A stretch of DNA of 33,276 nucleotides from positions 1 through 33,276 of the IMG/VR virus record IMGVR_UViG_3300015202_000034. The stretch is one strand, 5' to 3'. Position numbers and translations under genes: made by a program. Of the stretch, positions 30,923-33,276 are shown piece after piece (the stretch's first letter is position 1; each line of letters begins with the position of its first letter). This stretch comes from a virus. The notes beneath the pieces were generated by a model, which worked only from the letters and a program-made list of their open reading frames with translations, did no database searches and was not told the DNA's origin.

Positions 30923-31114
30923 TTAAAACAATTTTTCCATTACTAATTCTCTAATATACTCGCTGTTTTCGTTGATTTCGTCAAGTTCATCGTCTGTCAT
31001 GTCTCGACCGTCGTATGTGGCGCTGGCTACATAAGCGTCACAGAAATCGGGGTAATCGTTAATGTTAACGCCGTCAAGGTCAACGTTTTCAATTTTAGAG
31101 TAATCTAAAGTCAT
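30923..31114 (-). CDS. Small acidic hypothetical protein
   Basis: 63 aa from ATG 31114 with SD GGAGG (4-base spacing); the TTG at 31135 is not favoured. Strongly acidic: DYSKIENVDLDGVNINDYPDFCDAYVASATYDGRDMTDDELDEINENSEYIRELVMEKLF. It could be a DNA-mimic or a cofactor binder, but no family is assigned. I recall similar MTLDYSxIENVxxxGIDxxDYPDFCDAYI patterns in phage genomes. Sits just upstream of the methyltransferase. Confidence 0.6.
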   Translation of the reverse strand: MTLDYSKIENVDLDGVNINDYPDFCDAYVASATYDGRDMTDDELDEINENSEYIRELVMEKLF

Positions 31115-31135
31115 AAAGCCTCCAGTTAATAGCAA

Positions 31136-31201
31136 TTAGTTGCGGTACAGCGAGATATTGATTAAAAGACCTAAGATGAAAAGCATGATCCAAAAGCTCA
31201 T
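31136..31201 (-). CDS. 21-residue membrane micropeptide
   Basis: Short frame from ATG 31201, which overlaps the TGA of the 85-aa gene (ATGA), to TAA. Encodes MSFWIMLFILGLLINISLY with a short polar end, a clear single membrane helix. It lies between two recognised genes with no gap unused. Same length and hydrophobic character as the micropeptide at 28582-28647, although the sequences differ. Translation would be by coupling to the upstream gene. Possible membrane modulator; function unknown. Confidence 0.5.
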   Translation of the reverse strand: MSFWIMLFILGLLINISLYRN

Positions 31202-31455
31202 AATTGACCTCGTGCTTTCTTAATTGCCTCAATTAATCCGGTCGCATGAACAAGCTTGATCTGTTCGCGCGTTAGTCCAATTTCGTCGAAAATAAGTTTG
31301 AGCACCCGGTCTGATGCCTCAAGCATCTCAGGGGCGGCTGATATGAGACGTGCGTTGGCTTGAATGCCACTATGGCAAGCTGCAATTTCGGTTTCGCCCG
31401 CCATGATCAATCCCCATGTCTCGTCATGCGTCCAAGGTCCCGGTGTGTGTTTCAT
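31198..31455 (-). CDS. HTPGPW-family small phage protein
   Basis: 85 aa, with the hallmark start KHTPGPWTHDETWGLIMAG and NARLISAAPEMLEASDRVLKLI, a widespread small phage protein pattern of unknown function, often found in accessory or early regions. SD AAGGA upstream. The start is clear and the first gene after the major capsid terminator. Overlaps the micropeptide downstream. Confidence 0.8.
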   Translation of the reverse strand: MKHTPGPWTHDETWGLIMAGETEIAACHSGIQANARLISAAPEMLEASDRVLKLIFDEIGLTREQIKLVHATGLIEAIKKARGQL

Positions 31456-31535
31456 TGATTCGATTCCTTTTTGTTTGTTGTTCTGTTAAGTTATCGGACC
31501 TTTGAAATAGAACTTAAGCTTTTAATTCGTATTTA

Positions 31536-31544
31536 AGTATATCA
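31536..31544 (-). promoter_or_regulatory. Candidate extended -10 promoter
   Basis: Minus strand TGA-TATACT: TG dinucleotide (31543-31544) one base before TATACT (31536-31541, 5 of 6 to consensus). It lies between the major capsid terminator and the 85-aa gene, so it could start the downstream operon. No good -35 is visible, so the call is tentative. Confidence 0.4.
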
Positions 31545-31590
31545 CAAAAAGAAAAAGGCCCCAAGGATTGCTCCAAGGGGCCTTAAAATA
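31545..31590 (-). terminator. Rho-independent terminator after the major capsid gene
   Basis: Minus-strand hairpin: AAGGCCCC (31577-31584) pairs with GGGGCCTT (31555-31562), with an inner GGA/TCC stem and a small internal mismatch, followed by a T-rich run TTTTTCTTTTT (31546-31556). It lies just after the major capsid gene and isolates it from the accessory block, as is usual for strongly expressed capsid genes. Confidence 0.8.
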
Positions 31591-31617
31591 AGACGTTTTA
31601 AGTATTATTTATAAAGA

Positions 31618-32919
31618 CTATGCTGACAACTGAACTACACAGTTCCAACCTGGAGCACTACAGATCAAGTTACCGTAGTAACCGATACGAATCTCAAGGG
31701 CGTCTGCGTTACCAACACGGAGGCCTTCGAGACCTTCCATGCCGTAAGTCAAGATGTGTGGAACTTTACCGAGTGAACGGAGTTTCCAAGTTGACATAGT
31801 CAACAAGTATGCTGTCAGGGGTGGGCAAGAACGATCTGCGAGAACCGTAACGCGGCCATAAGCAGATTGGAAGGTGATACCTTCGAATGCTACTTCAACT
31901 TCGTCGTGGTTAACTTGAACGTACTGAACTTTAGCACCCAAAGCGTTAACCAAAGCAGCATAAGACGCGAAGTCCATAATGCAAAGGTCTGGCTTGCCGC
32001 CTTCACGGTTAGTAAATGCGAGTGCGTTAGTCATGCCTTCTTCAATCGTTTGCGCCGAAGCGTTGTAACGAAGACCAGCAAGGCGTGTTGGATCAGCCGA
32101 GCGGTTAACGCCCCAGAATGAGTCGTTAGCCGCAGGTGTTGTTACTGGAATCCAGGCTGCGAGGCCCGAGAGTGCCAAGAACGATCCTGTACCAGCTGCA
32201 CCAGTCGAAGGCAAATCGCCCGCGATAGTGAGGTATGCAGATCCTGTGCCGATTGCCCAGTTAGCCGACAATGTTGCCGACGAAGCTGTTCCAGTTACAA
32301 TACCGTTAGCGCGATCAACCGCAGTGATAATCACTGTGTCAGTTGAAGGAGCGCCGCCGTCTGTAGCCGAAGCGACCAAGAGCATTCCAACTTCAAACGC
32401 AACAATCTGTTGGCTGTTCGAAAGTGGCATGATAACGCCACCTGGAGCTGTGCCGCCAGTTTGTGACGAAGTTGACGCCGATACGCCACGAGTTGCAGTG
32501 CCCGAACCAAAGAGTTCAAATGCAATGTTGTTCGTGATGTTACGGAAGCCGCCGTCCATCTGGAGTTTAGCTGCATCGACAAACGCGCCTGCGTTTGACT
32601 TTGTTTGTTCCATCAAGAGGTTAGTGATTGTCACCAACTGGTAATCTTGAATAACATAAACAAAGTACGAAACGAGCTGAGCCGCTGTTTGTTGTTGTTG
32701 AGCGTTTTGGAAGCTGTGTGAACGACCCTGAGGTGTTCCGTATTCCAAAGGAACTGGAATATATTTTCCAGCAAATCCATCTGGGCTTTCGTCTTTTGGT
32801 ACGAGTGCCAAGAATGGGTTTTCTTTGTAAACTAGATCCTTCATGTATTCTTTATCGTCTTTGTACAATTCTTTCAGCGACGCAATTTGATTGGCGCTGT
32901 TAGCAAATACTGCTGCCAT
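31618..32919 (-). CDS. Major capsid protein (HK97 fold)
   Basis: 433 aa, the shell subunit. The N-terminus LKELYKDDKEYMKDLVYKENPFLALVPKDESPDGFAGKYIPVPLEYGTPQGRSHSFQNAQ matches a common phage major capsid pattern; residues ~80-135 include QDYQLVTITNLLMEQTKSNAGAFVDAAKLQMDGGFRNITNNIAFELFGSG (spine-helix and E-loop-like region). A central beta insertion (~155-265) is seen in this family. The C-terminal part (GGKPDLCIMDFASYAALVNAL...FEGITFQSAYGRVTVLADRSCPPLTAYLLTMSTWKLRSLG) is the P/A-domain. SD AAGGA, 8-base spacing. It is isolated by a terminator downstream. Confidence 0.9.
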   Translation of the reverse strand: MAAVFANSANQIASLKELYKDDKEYMKDLVYKENPFLALVPKDESPDGFAGKYIPVPLEYGTPQGRSHSFQNAQQQQTAAQLVSYFVYVIQDYQLVTITNLLMEQTKSNAGAFVDAAKLQMDGGFRNITNNIAFELFGSGTATRGVSASTSSQTGGTAPGGVIMPLSNSQQIVAFEVGMLLVASATDGGAPSTDTVIITAVDRANGIVTGTASSATLSANWAIGTGSAYLTIAGDLPSTGAAGTGSFLALSGLAAWIPVTTPAANDSFWGVNRSADPTRLAGLRYNASAQTIEEGMTNALAFTNREGGKPDLCIMDFASYAALVNALGAKVQYVQVNHDEVEVAFEGITFQSAYGRVTVLADRSCPPLTAYLLTMSTWKLRSLGKVPHILTYGMEGLEGLRVGNADALEIRIGYYGNLICSAPGWNCVVQLSA

Positions 32920-32974
32920 AATAATTTCCTTTTAATGCTTGTAAACACGCAGACTTAGCACACTGCTTTGTCAT

Positions 32975-32988
32975 ACGCTTGCAAGCGT
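32975..32988. repeat. 14-bp perfect palindrome before the major capsid gene
   Basis: Perfect palindrome with half-site ACGCTTG between the HNH gene stop and the capsid gene. It can form a short RNA hairpin (ACGCT / AGCGT, 4-base loop) but has no T-run. It could be an operator, a weak processing site, or related to the nearby endonuclease. I see no other function for it. Confidence 0.35.
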
Positions 32989-32991
32989 TAT

Positions 32992-33276
32992 TTATTTGTT
33001 GGACTTAGCAATGTTCTCCGCTGCACGAAGATATTGCAGATTCCATGGGACGTGTAGGCCGCTGACATTCTTACCTTTAAGGGGTACGATATGGTCAACG
33101 TGGTAGCCGTCTGGCCTATTAACGTAAAACTGCTTGATCTTTTCCAGTTGACTTTTGGTCAACCATAAAGGGGCAGCGCGTTGTTTCGCCAGTTGATACG
33201 CTCGGGCGTATGCTGTTACCTTGCCTTTGTTCTTTTGAGCCCAAGCTTTGTTATAAGCTTTACGCTTTTCTAGATT
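32992..33276 (-). CDS. HNH endonuclease, C-terminal part (runs off the window)
   Basis: 94 codons up to the TAA; the start lies beyond the right edge. Motif YHVDHIVPLKGKNVSGLHVPWNLQYLRAAENIAKSN has the HNH pattern: His59, Asp61-His62, Asn79, Asn88 (positions in the visible part). A basic helical N-terminal region precedes it (KAYNKAWAQKNKGKVTAYARAYQLAKQRAAPLWL). HNH homing endonucleases often lie near capsid or terminase genes as free-standing mobile genes. Its end lies ~70 bases upstream of the capsid ATG. Confidence 0.85.
   Translation of the reverse strand, partial: NLEKRKAYNKAWAQKNKGKVTAYARAYQLAKQRAAPLWLTKSQLEKIKQFYVNRPDGYHVDHIVPLKGKNVSGLHVPWNLQYLRAAENIAKSNK

Overview
This window is a stretch of a tailed double-stranded DNA phage (Caudoviricetes), most likely a podovirus-like phage of a Gram-negative bacterium, known only by inference since no host gene is present. 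The evidence is an HK97-type major capsid protein, a neck adaptor, a tail nozzle/stabilisation protein, three large Ala/Gln/Gly-rich proteins in the position of T7-type ejection proteins, a fibre and adhesin cassette, and holin-like genes. Genes are packed with ATGA, TAATG or TGATG junctions, Shine-Dalgarno (SD) sites are clear, and TAA, TAG and TGA all act as stops. By eye the GC content is in the mid 40s percent.

Layout from the right end, in the direction of transcription (almost everything is on the minus strand). (1) 33276-31618: 3' end of an HNH endonuclease gene, then the major capsid gene, closed by a terminator. (2) 31544-29745: a short operon (HTPGPW-type phage protein, 21-residue membrane micropeptide, small acidic protein, DNA methyltransferase), ending in structured RNA and a second terminator. 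(3) 29681-24246: an accessory/regulatory block starting at a good sigma70-type promoter. It holds small unknown genes, two very small genes including a second 21-residue membrane micropeptide, an SD-sequestering hairpin, a sigma-factor-like protein, a Cys-rich protein, a secreted subtilisin-like protease and four small unknown genes. (4) 24226-11448: neck, tail and ejection proteins. (5) 11457-3568: a cassette of about ten beta-rich, Ser/Thr/Ala/Val-rich virion proteins. (6) 3563-1946: a lysis-like cassette (coiled-coil membrane protein, two-span holin-like protein, secreted trypsin-like protease, DUF5675-type protein). (7) 236-1962: the only plus-strand genes, an SF2 helicase and a small Cys-containing protein, which converge on the lysis cassette.

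How it may work together: three copies of a 23-nt, hairpin-forming element sit exactly in the three real gaps of the structural region (24204, 17735, 11435), each upstream of a virion transcription segment. With the sigma-like gene, this suggests a phage-specific late promoter or RNA-processing system. The other unusual theme is two unrelated secreted serine proteases (S1 and S8), one in the lysis cassette and one directly after the sigma-like and Cys-rich genes. No terminase, portal, DNA polymerase, integrase, tRNA or CRISPR array is seen here; terminase and portal are expected beyond the right edge.
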